Origin: a virus
DNA length: 23,206 bases
Reading direction: 5' to 3' (one strand)
Virus record (IMG/VR): IMGVR_UViG_3300021356_000177
Span: 1 to 23,206 of that record
Shown here in pieces: positions 1 through 8,600 of this stretch. The position numbers and the translations under genes are program-made. Under the pieces are notes generated by a model that was not told the DNA's origin, did not search any database, and was given only the letters and a program-made list of their open reading frames with translations. Position 1 is the first letter of the stretch. Each line of letters opens with the position of its first letter.

Positions 1-583
1 TAGTAGGATAAACAGAGGCAAAGAACGAGTCAGCAATGTGATTCGGGACGAATGCGAACTCGTCGAGAAAGATGATGTTGAACGACATACCTCTGACAGC
101 ACTCGCAGATGTAGATGCTGCCAATATTTTACTGCCATTTTCTAACTCCAATGAACCTTTGTTCCATGCTATGATACCCTGCTGCATCCACTTTGGTAGA
201 TTTTCGTAAGCAGTTTGTAACCTGCCGAGAAGTTCTCTAGCAGTTGCTGCTTTGTTAGCAAGAATGCCAATATTTACATTGTCATTGAAGACAGCATAAT
301 GTAGCAGAAAAGAAACCACTGTAGTGGATTTACCAGTCTGACGTGGCATCTTACAGATATTGAATCTGTTATTGTGAAAGTTCCTGATTAGTTTCTTCTG
401 AAACTTGTACATATCAAATGGTACAAGACCTTCATCAAGAGAAACAATCTTTACATATTTTGCTGCAAAATATACAGGATCTTTTTTACACTTAATAAAT
501 TCGGCAACTTGTTCTTTGGTAAATTGAATCGGCGTATTTGCCTTTTTTAAATTCGGATTACCAAGATATACATCATCAGGCAT
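1..583 (-). CDS. gp17: Terminase large subunit gp17, N-terminal part (cut by window edge)
   Basis: This is the packaging motor ATPase and nuclease that pumps DNA into the prohead. Only the first 194 residues are present; the frame stays open to base 1, so the end of the ATPase and the whole nuclease domain lie outside. The start ATG is at 583 and gives MPDDVYLGNP. A possible Q-motif region (MYKFQKKL, about residues 58-65) is followed by Walker A RQTGKST (81-87, Lys85) and Walker B IIFLDEF (170-176, Asp174/Glu175). This is the T4 gp17 arrangement. A Shine-Dalgarno is weak (GGA about 9 nt upstream), and only six T residues separate the start from the preceding stop. Translation probably depends on coupling to the upstream small gene. 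Identity is secure; the C-terminal half cannot be judged. Confidence 0.95.
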   Translation of the reverse strand, partial: MPDDVYLGNPNLKKANTPIQFTKEQVAEFIKCKKDPVYFAAKYVKIVSLDEGLVPFDMYKFQKKLIRNFHNNRFNICKMPRQTGKSTTVVSFLLHYAVFNDNVNIGILANKAATARELLGRLQTAYENLPKWMQQGIIAWNKGSLELENGSKILAASTSASAVRGMSFNIIFLDEFAFVPNHIADSFFASVYPT

Positions 584-589
584 AAAAAA

Positions 590-868
590 TCATCCAAACG
601 GAGCTACATTAGTCGCGTATACGTCAGCACCTGATGAATATATTAAATCAGTATGCTCTTTACGAATAATTAATGGATTGTTTCCTGCCATGTGGAAACT
701 TCCATAAGTTACTCCAGCACCAGTTCTTACTTCCACTAAACGGTCGGATGAATGACTATGCTGAACCATGGCATATTTGGCACCAACGCCATCACCACCA
801 GGAACTGTTGTTCCTAATCCAGCATTTACTTGTGTGGATTCACCTAAAATTTTTACTATGTTAGCCAT
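590..868 (-). CDS. Small conserved-type virion-operon protein, function unknown
   Basis: This gene encodes 92 residues starting MANIVKILGES. It begins one base after the stop of the 418-residue gene and ends six bases before gp17, so it is translated inside the packaging block. The sequence is Gly/Val/Thr-rich with alternating hydrophobic residues, which suggests a small beta-sandwich. It has no membrane segment or signal peptide and no motif I can name. Small beta-rich proteins of this kind are common in marine T4-like structural operons, sometimes as head or neck decorations, but that is a guess by context. The Shine-Dalgarno is weak. That it is a real gene is supported by its fit between two coding regions and by the lack of a better frame. 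Confidence 0.7.
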   Translation of the reverse strand: MANIVKILGESTQVNAGLGTTVPGGDGVGAKYAMVQHSHSSDRLVEVRTGAGVTYGSFHMAGNNPLIIRKEHTDLIYSSGADVYATNVAPFG

Positions 869-869
869 G

Positions 870-2126
870 TTAGCAATTCCAAGCTCTAAGGGACTTATTG
901 ATCCTGCTATCGGGATCGTTAGCAGTTTTTGAAGAAGTGAGTTTCTTCTTCATACCTTTCATTCTCGCACAAAAACTTGCTCTACGAGGGTTCCCAACTT
1001 TTTTTGAAGGTGCCTTAAGATCGCTTCCTGGGTTCTCACGCTCATACGACTTCCTCCCCTTCTCGTTGAGTCCACCTGACTTATTCTTTCCTGCCTTTCT
1101 GGTCCATGCTGCTGCTTCATCTACTTTCTCCACTTCTTCTTTTTTAACACAGTTTGGATATCTCTTACCAAACATTGTCTTCATACCTTTCTTCTCATAT
1201 CCCTTCCAGCACTTTTCACCGAGAAGTTCGGATGGTGAAAGAAGACTCTCACCAATCTTTGTGGTTACTTTTTTCTTTCCATCTGACGATGGAACAAATT
1301 CACCAAACTCACCCATGGACTTGTCTTTTTTATCGACATCACCACTTACGTTGGTATCAATTCTTTTTACTGCTCTCTTAACAAGTTTTTTCAGTCCATT
1401 GGATGGAACTTCGACATCGGAAGATAATCCTTCAGTAACATCTTCTTTTGCCATCTTAGTGGCAGTGGCATACATCACGGACTTATAATCATCACCATAA
1501 CGTGCTTTGAAATCCTTAGCAGATTTCTTCATACCCTTCACATACTTTTCCTTATCTTTCTCTTCACCTTTACTTAGAGACCTCTCTTCAATTGCTTCCT
1601 CACCAACGGGAACACAGTTAGGAACCATACGGTTGCCTTTCTTTTTTAAACCCTTAGCGGTATATCCCTTCCAGCACTTTTCATCAAGTGCTTCTTCCTT
1701 GTTCAGTTTTGGAAGTTCTGCAGTCTTGCCAAGTTTTCTCTTAGCAGCATCTCTTTCACCACCGACACCACGTTGCATCAGTGCTCTCATTTTTTCTCTT
1801 CTCTGCTTTACCTTATGTGCAGAAGAGTCAATCGTCATGTTGGTCTCTTCGGTCTTCACGTTGATTGCCTTCCCTTTTCTATCTGGATTTGGATCTTCAC
1901 GATTCTTACGACGAAATGCTGCTTGCTCCTCATCTTTGGAGAGAGCACGCTTCATTTTACTGGAACCACACTTTGGTTTAGTGGTTTGTCCTGGTTGCTT
2001 GGCACATGGTTTTCCTGCGTATTTGCCACCCAGTTGAACCCAACCAGGCTTGCCATCAGAAGACTTACTCTTGCTAAACCAGTCACGCAGAGAAGAATCA
2101 CCACTTTTGTTTTCATTCAATGCCAT
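870..2126 (-). CDS. Lysine-rich modular protein with four cysteine pairs (DUF6321-like C-terminus), between the terminase genes
   Basis: This 418-residue, strongly basic protein has unknown function. From the ATG at 2126 the modules in order are: an N-terminal SLRDWF...GKPC...KPKC block (about 12-60; Cys41, Cys53); a basic helix with KQRREKMRALM (about 106-132); a CWKGY...VPNCV block (Cys151-x19-Cys171); a YKSVMYATATKMAKE block (about 214-228); a second CWKGY...YPNCV block (Cys306-x19-Cys326); and a C-terminal AAWTRKAGKNKSGGLNEKGR block ending in RAWNC (Cys386, Cys418). The last block matches my memory of DUF6321 in marine phages, unverified. ATG 2126 is preferred over an in-frame TTG at 2135. 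A candidate late promoter lies 24 nt upstream. Basic charge and position between gp16 and gp17 fit a nucleic-acid or capsid-internal role, but this is inference. Confidence 0.8.
   Translation of the reverse strand: MALNENKSGDSSLRDWFSKSKSSDGKPGWVQLGGKYAGKPCAKQPGQTTKPKCGSSKMKRALSKDEEQAAFRRKNREDPNPDRKGKAINVKTEETNMTIDSSAHKVKQRREKMRALMQRGVGGERDAAKRKLGKTAELPKLNKEEALDEKCWKGYTAKGLKKKGNRMVPNCVPVGEEAIEERSLSKGEEKDKEKYVKGMKKSAKDFKARYGDDYKSVMYATATKMAKEDVTEGLSSDVEVPSNGLKKLVKRAVKRIDTNVSGDVDKKDKSMGEFGEFVPSSDGKKKVTTKIGESLLSPSELLGEKCWKGYEKKGMKTMFGKRYPNCVKKEEVEKVDEAAAWTRKAGKNKSGGLNEKGRKSYERENPGSDLKAPSKKVGNPRRASFCARMKGMKKKLTSSKTANDPDSRINKSLRAWNC
1197..1218. repeat. 22-bp perfect direct repeat, copy A (CWKGY module)
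   Basis: This stretch is identical to 1662-1683. Both copies encode the GEKCWKGY/DEKCWKGY segment of the modular basic protein. Identity at DNA level over 22 bp, with divergence on both sides, suggests a module duplication under selection for the motif or kept alike by recombination. Confidence 0.85.
1662..1683. repeat. 22-bp perfect direct repeat, copy B (CWKGY module)
   Basis: This is the partner of 1197-1218, in the same orientation and the same reading frame, 465 bp apart (an exact multiple of three). Recombination between the two copies would delete 155 codons in frame. Confidence 0.85.
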
Positions 2127-2150
2127 TGTCTGCAACAGGGTAGTATAACT

Positions 2151-2158
2151 TATTTATT
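2151..2158 (-). promoter_or_regulatory. Candidate T4-type late promoter box AATAAATA
   Basis: Read on the minus strand, the box is AATAAATA, one mismatch from the T4 late consensus TATAAATA. It overlaps the gp16 stop codon and sits 24 nt before the ATG at 2126, in one of only three gaps longer than 6 nt in the window. The same octamer occurs by chance inside coding sequence (3552-3559, 5897-5904, 18623-18630), so the sequence alone is weak evidence; position and spacing make the case. Confidence 0.45.
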
Positions 2159-2570
2159 TCTTTTCGTCCATTAGACCTTGCTTAATAAGTTTTTGCAACT
2201 CAGCAGTGGTTCCAACAATCAAAGCGTTATTGGTTACATGAGATGGACCTTTCTTATCCTCTGCATTCAAATCTTTTAATTTTTTCTGCAAATCAATTAG
2301 TTTATCCGTCGCATCAGAAACATTCTTGATCAACTGTCCAGCAACTTCATATGCTCTGGGTGAGTTGGTTTCTTGTGCCAACTCCATCACACCATCTAGA
2401 GTTTCCTGACCTTTTTCAATAATAGAATACAATTGACCTCTACTGTATTGATAGTCCTTATCAATGTCAGTTTTGGTTAATCTATCAGGTTTTTCTTTTT
2501 TAACTGGTGTGGACTCTACAGTCTCAGTTGTTATATCTAAAGCTTCATCAATACCATCATATCCAGACAT
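2154..2570 (-). CDS. gp16: Terminase small subunit gp16
   Basis: The encoded protein is 138 residues (T4 gp16 is 164) and starts MSGYDGIDEA. It should recognise concatemeric DNA and regulate the gp17 ATPase and nuclease as a ring-shaped oligomer. An acidic, flexible N-terminus is followed by a charged helical region (about 30-110), including SRGQLYSIIEKGQETLDGVM and a Lys-rich helix IDLQKKLKDL, as expected for the coiled-coil core of gp16. A basic tail follows. The ATG at 2570 is chosen over the in-frame TTG at 2576 because an AGAGG Shine-Dalgarno lies 10 nt before the ATG and only 4 nt before the TTG. Two bases separate it from the gp15 stop. The assignment rests mainly on position between gp15 and gp17 and on helical character, since small terminases diverge quickly. 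Confidence 0.8.
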   Translation of the reverse strand: MSGYDGIDEALDITTETVESTPVKKEKPDRLTKTDIDKDYQYSRGQLYSIIEKGQETLDGVMELAQETNSPRAYEVAGQLIKNVSDATDKLIDLQKKLKDLNAEDKKGPSHVTNNALIVGTTAELQKLIKQGLMDEKK

Positions 2571-2572
2571 GA

Positions 2573-3376
2573 TCAAATATCCTCTTGTTTAGTGGGACTA
2601 TACTTCTTGGAGTCTTGGAAGAATTCGAATGTCTCTGAGAATCCGAAATCATCTGCAGGATCAGCATCAATTGGATCAGGAACTGCAGTATATCTTTGCT
2701 CCCTCTTGGCAACTGTCTGATCTGTATTTGTATACATATCGACTTGAACTTTTCTGATAAGACCATCTGAGGAGTCTGCGATTGGACCAAACAGATAAGT
2801 CTTGGCAGTAAAATCGAAAGTATAAATTAGTGACCTTCTACTTGTGAAGTCACCTTCATAGTCATCTTGCATGTTGATGCTATTCAACACCACGGGAATA
2901 TCTTTCTTTTCCCCGATAGAAGAAACTAAATCAACTGTAAGATTAAAAGATGGTTGGAAGTATGGAAGAATCTGCTCTGTAATTTGAAGAGCGTCATCAT
3001 TCAACTTGCAGAAAGCAGCGAGTTGAAAATTAATGTTATATGGAACAGGATGATAGACTTGTCTAACACCATTGCCGTCTGCGGCAACAGCTTTAAAAGT
3101 TTTAGTTACCGTCGTTTTTCTAGTAGGATCATATGAAATACCAGACATCTCAAATGACATTCTTGGCAAAGTAATTGCAACTGGTTTGCTCAGATCTGCT
3201 TGCTGTTGAATCTTGGCAAGGAACTTTTGCATTGGAGCATATGCCAATGGCACCTTGATATCATCAATAACGGTTCCACTATCGTCTCGTTTCTTAATAT
3301 GGATGTTATTGAAAAGAGTACCGAAGGAAACAATGGTCCTTCTAATAATTTCGTGATAGTAGTATGTTCCTAACAT
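2573..3376 (-). CDS. gp15: Tail terminator / proximal sheath stabiliser gp15
   Basis: The encoded protein is 267 residues, close to T4 gp15 (272). In T4, gp15 caps the finished tail as a hexameric ring and forms the surface that docks to the gp13/gp14 neck on the head. The N-terminus LGTYYYHEIIRRTIVSFGTLFNNI followed by the KVPLAYAPMQKFLAK block (about 41-55) and LPRMSFEM (about 70-77) is the characteristic conserved start of this family in T4-like phages. No insertion is apparent, unlike its neighbour gp14. The start codon overlaps the gp14 stop by one base (TAATG), and no strong Shine-Dalgarno is visible, so it is likely translated by coupling. Order 13-14-15-16 is kept as in T4. Identity is considered firm. 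Confidence 0.92.
   Translation of the reverse strand: MLGTYYYHEIIRRTIVSFGTLFNNIHIKKRDDSGTVIDDIKVPLAYAPMQKFLAKIQQQADLSKPVAITLPRMSFEMSGISYDPTRKTTVTKTFKAVAADGNGVRQVYHPVPYNINFQLAAFCKLNDDALQITEQILPYFQPSFNLTVDLVSSIGEKKDIPVVLNSINMQDDYEGDFTSRRSLIYTFDFTAKTYLFGPIADSSDGLIRKVQVDMYTNTDQTVAKREQRYTAVPDPIDADPADDFGFSETFEFFQDSKKYSPTKQEDI
2581..2585 (-). promoter_or_regulatory. Shine-Dalgarno AGAGG deciding the gp16 start
   Basis: AGAGG on the minus strand lies inside the last codons of gp15. It is 10 nt upstream of ATG 2570, against 4 nt for the alternative TTG at 2576, and so favours the shorter gp16. Confidence 0.6.
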
Positions 3377-4791
3377 TAGAAGTCACCAAATGGATTATTT
3401 TCACTAAAGTCTAAGATGCTCAAGCCCTCAGATTCAAATTCATCATTCTGATCAAATGGTGCGTCTTCATCATAATCATTGTAAGAAGAAACTTTCCATC
3501 TAGCAGAAGATGCAGCTCCAATAATTGCCTCACCAACTTGGAACCTTCCACTATTTATTCCAACCTTAAGAATCTTGGTATCGGCATTCCAATCTCTTAC
3601 CTTAGCAGTTACAGAAGAAGCTTGTCCAACAATATTTTCATTATACTGGAAATTATTCTCTATCAGAGATCCATCTTCACCAACTCTCAATACATTGATG
3701 CTAGGTGCTTCAGTGTATGCAATTCCAGTATCAGAGAACAGAACATTTGTGAGAACACCATTGACAACAACTGATTCTGCTCTTGCTGGAGTAATTCCTG
3801 TGCTTGATCCAAAGGAAATAACTGGTGTGTTGAAATAATTGCTTCCACCATTAATAACACGGACAGATGTAATACCAGTGTCAGTAAGAACTGATGTAGC
3901 AGCAGCTCCAGAACCATAAACACCCTGACCACCAGGAGCAGTGTTAGCAATACTGGTAATTGTTACGGACGGTGGAAGAGTATATCCAAATCCAGGATTA
4001 GATATCAAAATTCTATCAATTGAATGAATACCTCTCCTTACAGTTGTAATAGCGACCGCTTCTGCCGTAGATCCAGGTAAAAGTGCAGGTGAATCTTCAA
4101 TAGTAACTGTTGGTACTTGAGTATATCCAGCACCATCATCAGTCAGAACGATTTTCTGCAAAATACCAGTTCTTCCAAAGTTGTCAATTCTACAGGTAGC
4201 AGTTACGCCTTGACCAACAAGAGTGAGTTCTGTAATGTATCCAATCTCTTTAATTTCATCGTCGATAACTTCAATACTAGTGTCAATGTCTTCACCCTCA
4301 TACTGGAAGAGTTCGCATTCTAGTTTGTAAGTATAGTTTGTTCCAAGTTGATAGAATGGTTGTTCATGTTCTACTCTTTTGATTTCAAATAATCTCTCAC
4401 CAAGTGGGAAATAAACCAAGTCTCCCTCTCTTGGTCTGCTATCAATAAGCATCTGACTATCATCAACCTCTGCCATAAAAGGTTGGATGAACTCTTCAAA
4501 TCTTTCTTTAGAAAGAGTCAAAGTAACTTCATTCTGAAGATTGATTCCAAACTTCGTCATAATGTCAGAACCAGGAGCATATCCCTCAAAGTTTTCAAGA
4601 TACGCTTCAATGGCAAAGTTATCATCGAACTTGGAAGTTTCGATTTCTCTAATAATATTATCTTTACCAAGAACTTTTCTGGGAATATAGTAAATCTCTA
4701 TCCCATATGTCTTTAGGTGTTCATTGATCAGATCTTGTAAAAGATACTGTTCGTTGGCAGAGCCTTGCAAAAAGAATGGATTGAGTGCCAT
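3376..4791 (-). CDS. gp14: Neck protein gp14 with internal beta-repeat insertion
   Basis: The encoded protein is 471 residues against about 256 in T4. gp14 and gp13 form the head completion complex at the portal vertex, to which the tail attaches. The N-terminal part (1-185; FFLQGSANEQYLLQDLI, YYIPRKVLGKDNIIREI, LVYFPLGERLFEI) and the C-terminal DFSENNPFGDF are typical gp14. Between them, residues about 188-370 (nt about 3682-4230) hold four degenerate repeats built on Gly-x-Gly-Tyr...Pro-x-Val-x-Ile, centred near residues 222, 269, 318 and 358. Residues 385-437 hold a second module (GQASSVTAKV...GEAIIGAASSARWKV). Similar modules occur in gp8 and the big tail proteins here. The start overlaps the gp13 stop by one base (TAATG). 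The extra length is an in-frame insertion, not a misjoined gene. Confidence 0.92.
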   Translation of the reverse strand: MALNPFFLQGSANEQYLLQDLINEHLKTYGIEIYYIPRKVLGKDNIIREIETSKFDDNFAIEAYLENFEGYAPGSDIMTKFGINLQNEVTLTLSKERFEEFIQPFMAEVDDSQMLIDSRPREGDLVYFPLGERLFEIKRVEHEQPFYQLGTNYTYKLECELFQYEGEDIDTSIEVIDDEIKEIGYITELTLVGQGVTATCRIDNFGRTGILQKIVLTDDGAGYTQVPTVTIEDSPALLPGSTAEAVAITTVRRGIHSIDRILISNPGFGYTLPPSVTITSIANTAPGGQGVYGSGAAATSVLTDTGITSVRVINGGSNYFNTPVISFGSSTGITPARAESVVVNGVLTNVLFSDTGIAYTEAPSINVLRVGEDGSLIENNFQYNENIVGQASSVTAKVRDWNADTKILKVGINSGRFQVGEAIIGAASSARWKVSSYNDYDEDAPFDQNDEFESEGLSILDFSENNPFGDF

Positions 4792-5618
4792 TATCCGATA
4801 AGATCAAGGGGAGGAATTTCGTATTCTGAGAGCATTCTATTCTTAATGTCTTGAATCTCTCTTTCTGCATCATCGTAGATTTCTCTACCATTTAGTTCGA
4901 TGCCACCAGGAAGTTTTGCTCCCTTGAACTTGATTAAGTTCTGACCCCACTGTCTCTTAATTAAAGCAGTTAGATATAACTTTACGAAAGAGTCATTGTA
5001 TACGTTAGTAAAATCATCTGGATTAATAATTCTGTAGCAATCTAATACAATATAATCACTAGGCACTGCGCTTGCCCAGTCAATATCCATGTACAATCTA
5101 TTTTGTCTTTTATTAAATCTGACTTGCTTATCTGTTGTCAATAAGAAATCAATATCTTCAAGATAACTCTTAGTCATTGCATAGGAAAGAAGACCCTGAT
5201 ATCCAAGGTCAAATGCAATGTCATTCAAGAATAACTGATACTTGACACTAAACATTCCATTAGAAATAGAACTAGAGTCAAACTTAAATACTTTTTCAAT
5301 TCCAATAATAGAATCTGGAACTTGAATATAATTACCGTTCTCGTACCAAGTGAAATTAGTCGTTACACCAACAGCAGTCTCGCTTGAAATACCTGTCCCA
5401 CCAGGACCAGCTCTTCCACGATCTTTGTCTTCTGTGGTAATTTGATATTTTAAGAAGGTCCTTACAACACCATCAAAATGCCTTTCATGAAACAACTGGA
5501 GAGCGTCGTCTACGGCATCATCAATCTGCTCATCGGCAACGTTGATTTCCAGAACAGGGGCACCAAGTTTTCTAAGACAATAATCAATGAGTGATTGTCT
5601 ACTATTCGGTTTTGCCAT
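4791..5618 (-). CDS. gp13: Neck protein gp13 (head completion)
   Basis: The encoded protein is 275 residues (T4 gp13 is 309). It binds the portal after DNA packaging and, with gp14, makes the platform for tail joining. The N-terminus SRQSLIDYCLRKLGAPVLEINV and the acidic helix DEQIDDAVDDALQLFHERHFDG (about 29-50) are the hallmark of gp13 in marine T4-like phages. The mid region YIVLDCYRII...DFTNVYNDSFVKLYLTALIKRQWGQN and the C-terminal IPPLDLIG also fit. The ATG at 5618 overlaps the TGA of the fibre gene (TGATG), and a good GGAGG Shine-Dalgarno lies 9 nt upstream inside the fibre gene. Product levels may therefore be less dependent on coupling than for gp14 and gp15. No anomalies were seen. 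Confidence 0.94.
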   Translation of the reverse strand: MAKPNSRQSLIDYCLRKLGAPVLEINVADEQIDDAVDDALQLFHERHFDGVVRTFLKYQITTEDKDRGRAGPGGTGISSETAVGVTTNFTWYENGNYIQVPDSIIGIEKVFKFDSSSISNGMFSVKYQLFLNDIAFDLGYQGLLSYAMTKSYLEDIDFLLTTDKQVRFNKRQNRLYMDIDWASAVPSDYIVLDCYRIINPDDFTNVYNDSFVKLYLTALIKRQWGQNLIKFKGAKLPGGIELNGREIYDDAEREIQDIKNRMLSEYEIPPLDLIG

Positions 5619-8600
5619 CAGAAGGAGCCTCCGTCAAATACGTCTGTCCACACTGGAACACCAGATGCGTTAGTTGTGAGAAGATAATTAGAAGTTGTAA
5701 TACCACTAGTTGTCGCACCACTGCTGACGATTAATCCGTCACCATCAAAGAATGCGATTCCATTAGGACCATTGTAATCACCAGAATCATAATAAATGCC
5801 ATCCGTTGCGGAAAGGAATCCGACAATGTTGACGTGAGTGCTGATGGCAACATTGCTACCAATCTCAGAGTTTAGAGTCAGAGCACCCGTCTTGCTATTT
5901 ATTGTGTTATTGCTAGCAGAACCAATCTCGATGTTAGCTGCTGTTGTAATACCAGAGACTTGTAATGTGTCAGTCTCAGTATGACCTGTTACATCAATAC
6001 CATCAGCAGTGGTTTCAAATGTCTTGGTGTTGTCGTAGTAGAGTTCTACCGCTCCATCTGTAATGAATTTAGCTTTAGTTTCGGCACCATTTATATTGCC
6101 AATAATTACTTCACTATCTCCCCAGATGTTTAGATTTCCAGGTCCAATATCTTGAATAACAGATCCAACTGCAGGATCTGAAGAATGATAAATCTGTAGG
6201 TCAAGATCATCACCAAAAGTTAATTTATAATCATCCAGAAGTTCAACTGAATTTTGGAATGTAGAAGCAGCAGAAACAAGAACACCGCCAGTAATCGTTA
6301 CACCATGAGTAGTGGTTTCAAATTTCTTGACGTTATCAAAGTAAAGATCTACTGAACTATTCTTGTTAAATTGTCCATATACTTCATTACCACCAACATC
6401 AGTAATCCTTACATCGGAATCTCCCTGAATGAAAAGAACACCAGTTCCTTCATCTCTAATGACTGAGTGTGATCCATTATGGAAGATTTTTAAGTCATCA
6501 GAGTTACCAAAGTTCAGAACATTGTTGTCACCGAAGTAAACATTATCTTGGAATGTGGCAATACCAGAGAACGTGAAGTTGGTAGCAAAACCAGAACTAA
6601 TGTTGATGGTATCAAACTCACCAAGAGGAGAATCGACTTGAGTGAGAGTAGCAATGCCACTGGCATTAATATTTTCAACTAGAGTATCACCGACAACATC
6701 CAGTCTGGCTCTTGGTGAGTCTGTTCCGACTCCAAGATTTTGGTTGTTATCCAACCGCATTCCTTCAACAGCATCAGTATTGAATCTGATAGTTCCGTTA
6801 GAACCACTGTCGTCAAGAGCAATTGAAGTATCACCTCTCTGGAAAGCATCAATCTGAACGACCTGTGCCGTCAAGATACCAACAATATTCACGTTACCGA
6901 CAACATTAACTTCACCAGAACCAGCGGGGTTAATGTTTAGATCACCCGAAAGTGTTTCAATACTGTTGCCCGAGATAGAAACATTGCCAAACTGACCACT
7001 GGTTGGTGTGATGACGCTGCTATTTGTACCATCAGTGATGGTCAAAGAAGAAAGTGCCTGAAGACTTGTTACTTGGTTAGTGAACGATACTGTTCCGTTT
7101 TCTTGGTCAACAAAGAATGCCTCACCAACTCTGAAATCACCCTTATGGTCAATGCTGACATAGGAAACTTCACCGTTGTTCAGTTCTGTAACTTCGTTTG
7201 CTTGAACAGCAAGGTTGGGATCGTTGGAGAAATCTCCACCAGCACCAATAAAGTTGAAGTTAACTGCGAAGAATCTCAGAGTAACACCGTCACCATCGGC
7301 AACAACACCCTTCTGACCATATTCAACAGCACATCCAACAGAACGCATGTCAGCACCAAACTGACTAAAGTCTGCCAATGTGAACTTGGTTGCGGTTCCG
7401 ATACCACCACCTGCTTGAGTGATGCGGATGTCCTGGTTAACAATGATGTCATCAGATGTAGTAGTTACACCAGCGGCACCGTTGAAGTGAAGAAGAATAG
7501 AGGTATCTCTGTCACCTAAAAGTTCCTCTACTGGGGCAGTAAAGTTTGATGTATACTTACTGACATCTTTTTCAACTCTGAACTCATCAATGTATCCCTT
7601 ATAAGCACCTGTAGCACCATCATATTCGGCACCAAGGACCATTGGCTTGGTGCTTCCATAGTCATTGCTATCTGAGTAGGTAGAACCCTCTTGTGTGCCG
7701 TTAATGAATAGTTTTGTAGATGTGGACTCTCTGGCAAGAGCAATGTGATAATAAGTTCCAGTGCTCAATCCTGTATTACCAAGAATGGCAGTCGTAGCAC
7801 CTACTTGTACACCGATACTAGCACCAACAGAAACGATGTTAAGAGCAGTATCAGATGCTGACCCATTTCTTAAGTCAAAGATTGTTTTCTTACCAGTGAT
7901 TTCATCTGGTCTAATGAAGAACTCAACGGTGAAGTCGTTCGTTCCAAAACCGAATCCACCAGCAGTTTCGGCACTAATAGAATCGTTTGTACCGTCAAGA
8001 TATAGTGCTGCTGTACCAAACTTGGGGAAGTTCGTGGAAAGCTGTGCGTCACCATTGAAGGTAACTGCCTGAGCAGATCTGTTTGACAGAACTTCAAATC
8101 CAGTGCTCTTACCAGAGATTCTGAAGTAAGTGGCATCGGCACTAGCAACAATACCAGTTGCCAGACCAGTTACACCGTCAGTATCAAAGTAGGTAACGGT
8201 GTTGCCGACTCCAACGTCTGTCGTGAGACCAGTTGCTCTCAGTCTTGTCTTACCATCAGAAGCGAGTCCAACAGTGCCAGACGTACCTTCAATACCAGTT
8301 GCAGCAAAGTAAGAGAAGCAGTTCAGGAACTCAACACGAGCTCCGTTTGTCATTTCAATACCCTTACTGTTTGGTACAATAAAAGTACACTCATTGAATA
8401 GGAAAGCTGCCTCCAGAGAATCACTGGTTACTTCAGAACCATCAATATAAGCACCACCACCAGCGATGTAAGAGGATGGTGGAGAGTCAGCAGAGTTGTA
8501 ACCATATGGATCATCAGCAGTGGTGTTACTACCAAAGTTCAGAACGGTTACTCTCTGAACATATGGAGATCTCTGTGTAATACCAATTCCAGGAGCATAC

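Noticed and set aside
898-2174. Long plus-strand open frames (for example 898-1488, 1507-2037, 1773-2174) opposite the modular basic protein.
   Set aside because: They are mirror images of a Lys/Ser-rich gene and read as Phe/Leu/Ser-rich protein with no start signals. The minus frame has clear conserved motifs and fits the operon.
5618-5800. A self-cleaving S74 intramolecular chaperone at the fibre C-terminus.
   Set aside because: The end reads as a short beta tip (VPVWTDVFDGGSF) with no room for the roughly 100-residue helical chaperone or its Ser/Lys catalytic pair.
7073-7519. A 148-codon plus-strand frame inside the fibre gene.
   Set aside because: It lies wholly antisense to the lectin/helix region of the fibre protein, with no ribosome site or recognisable motif.
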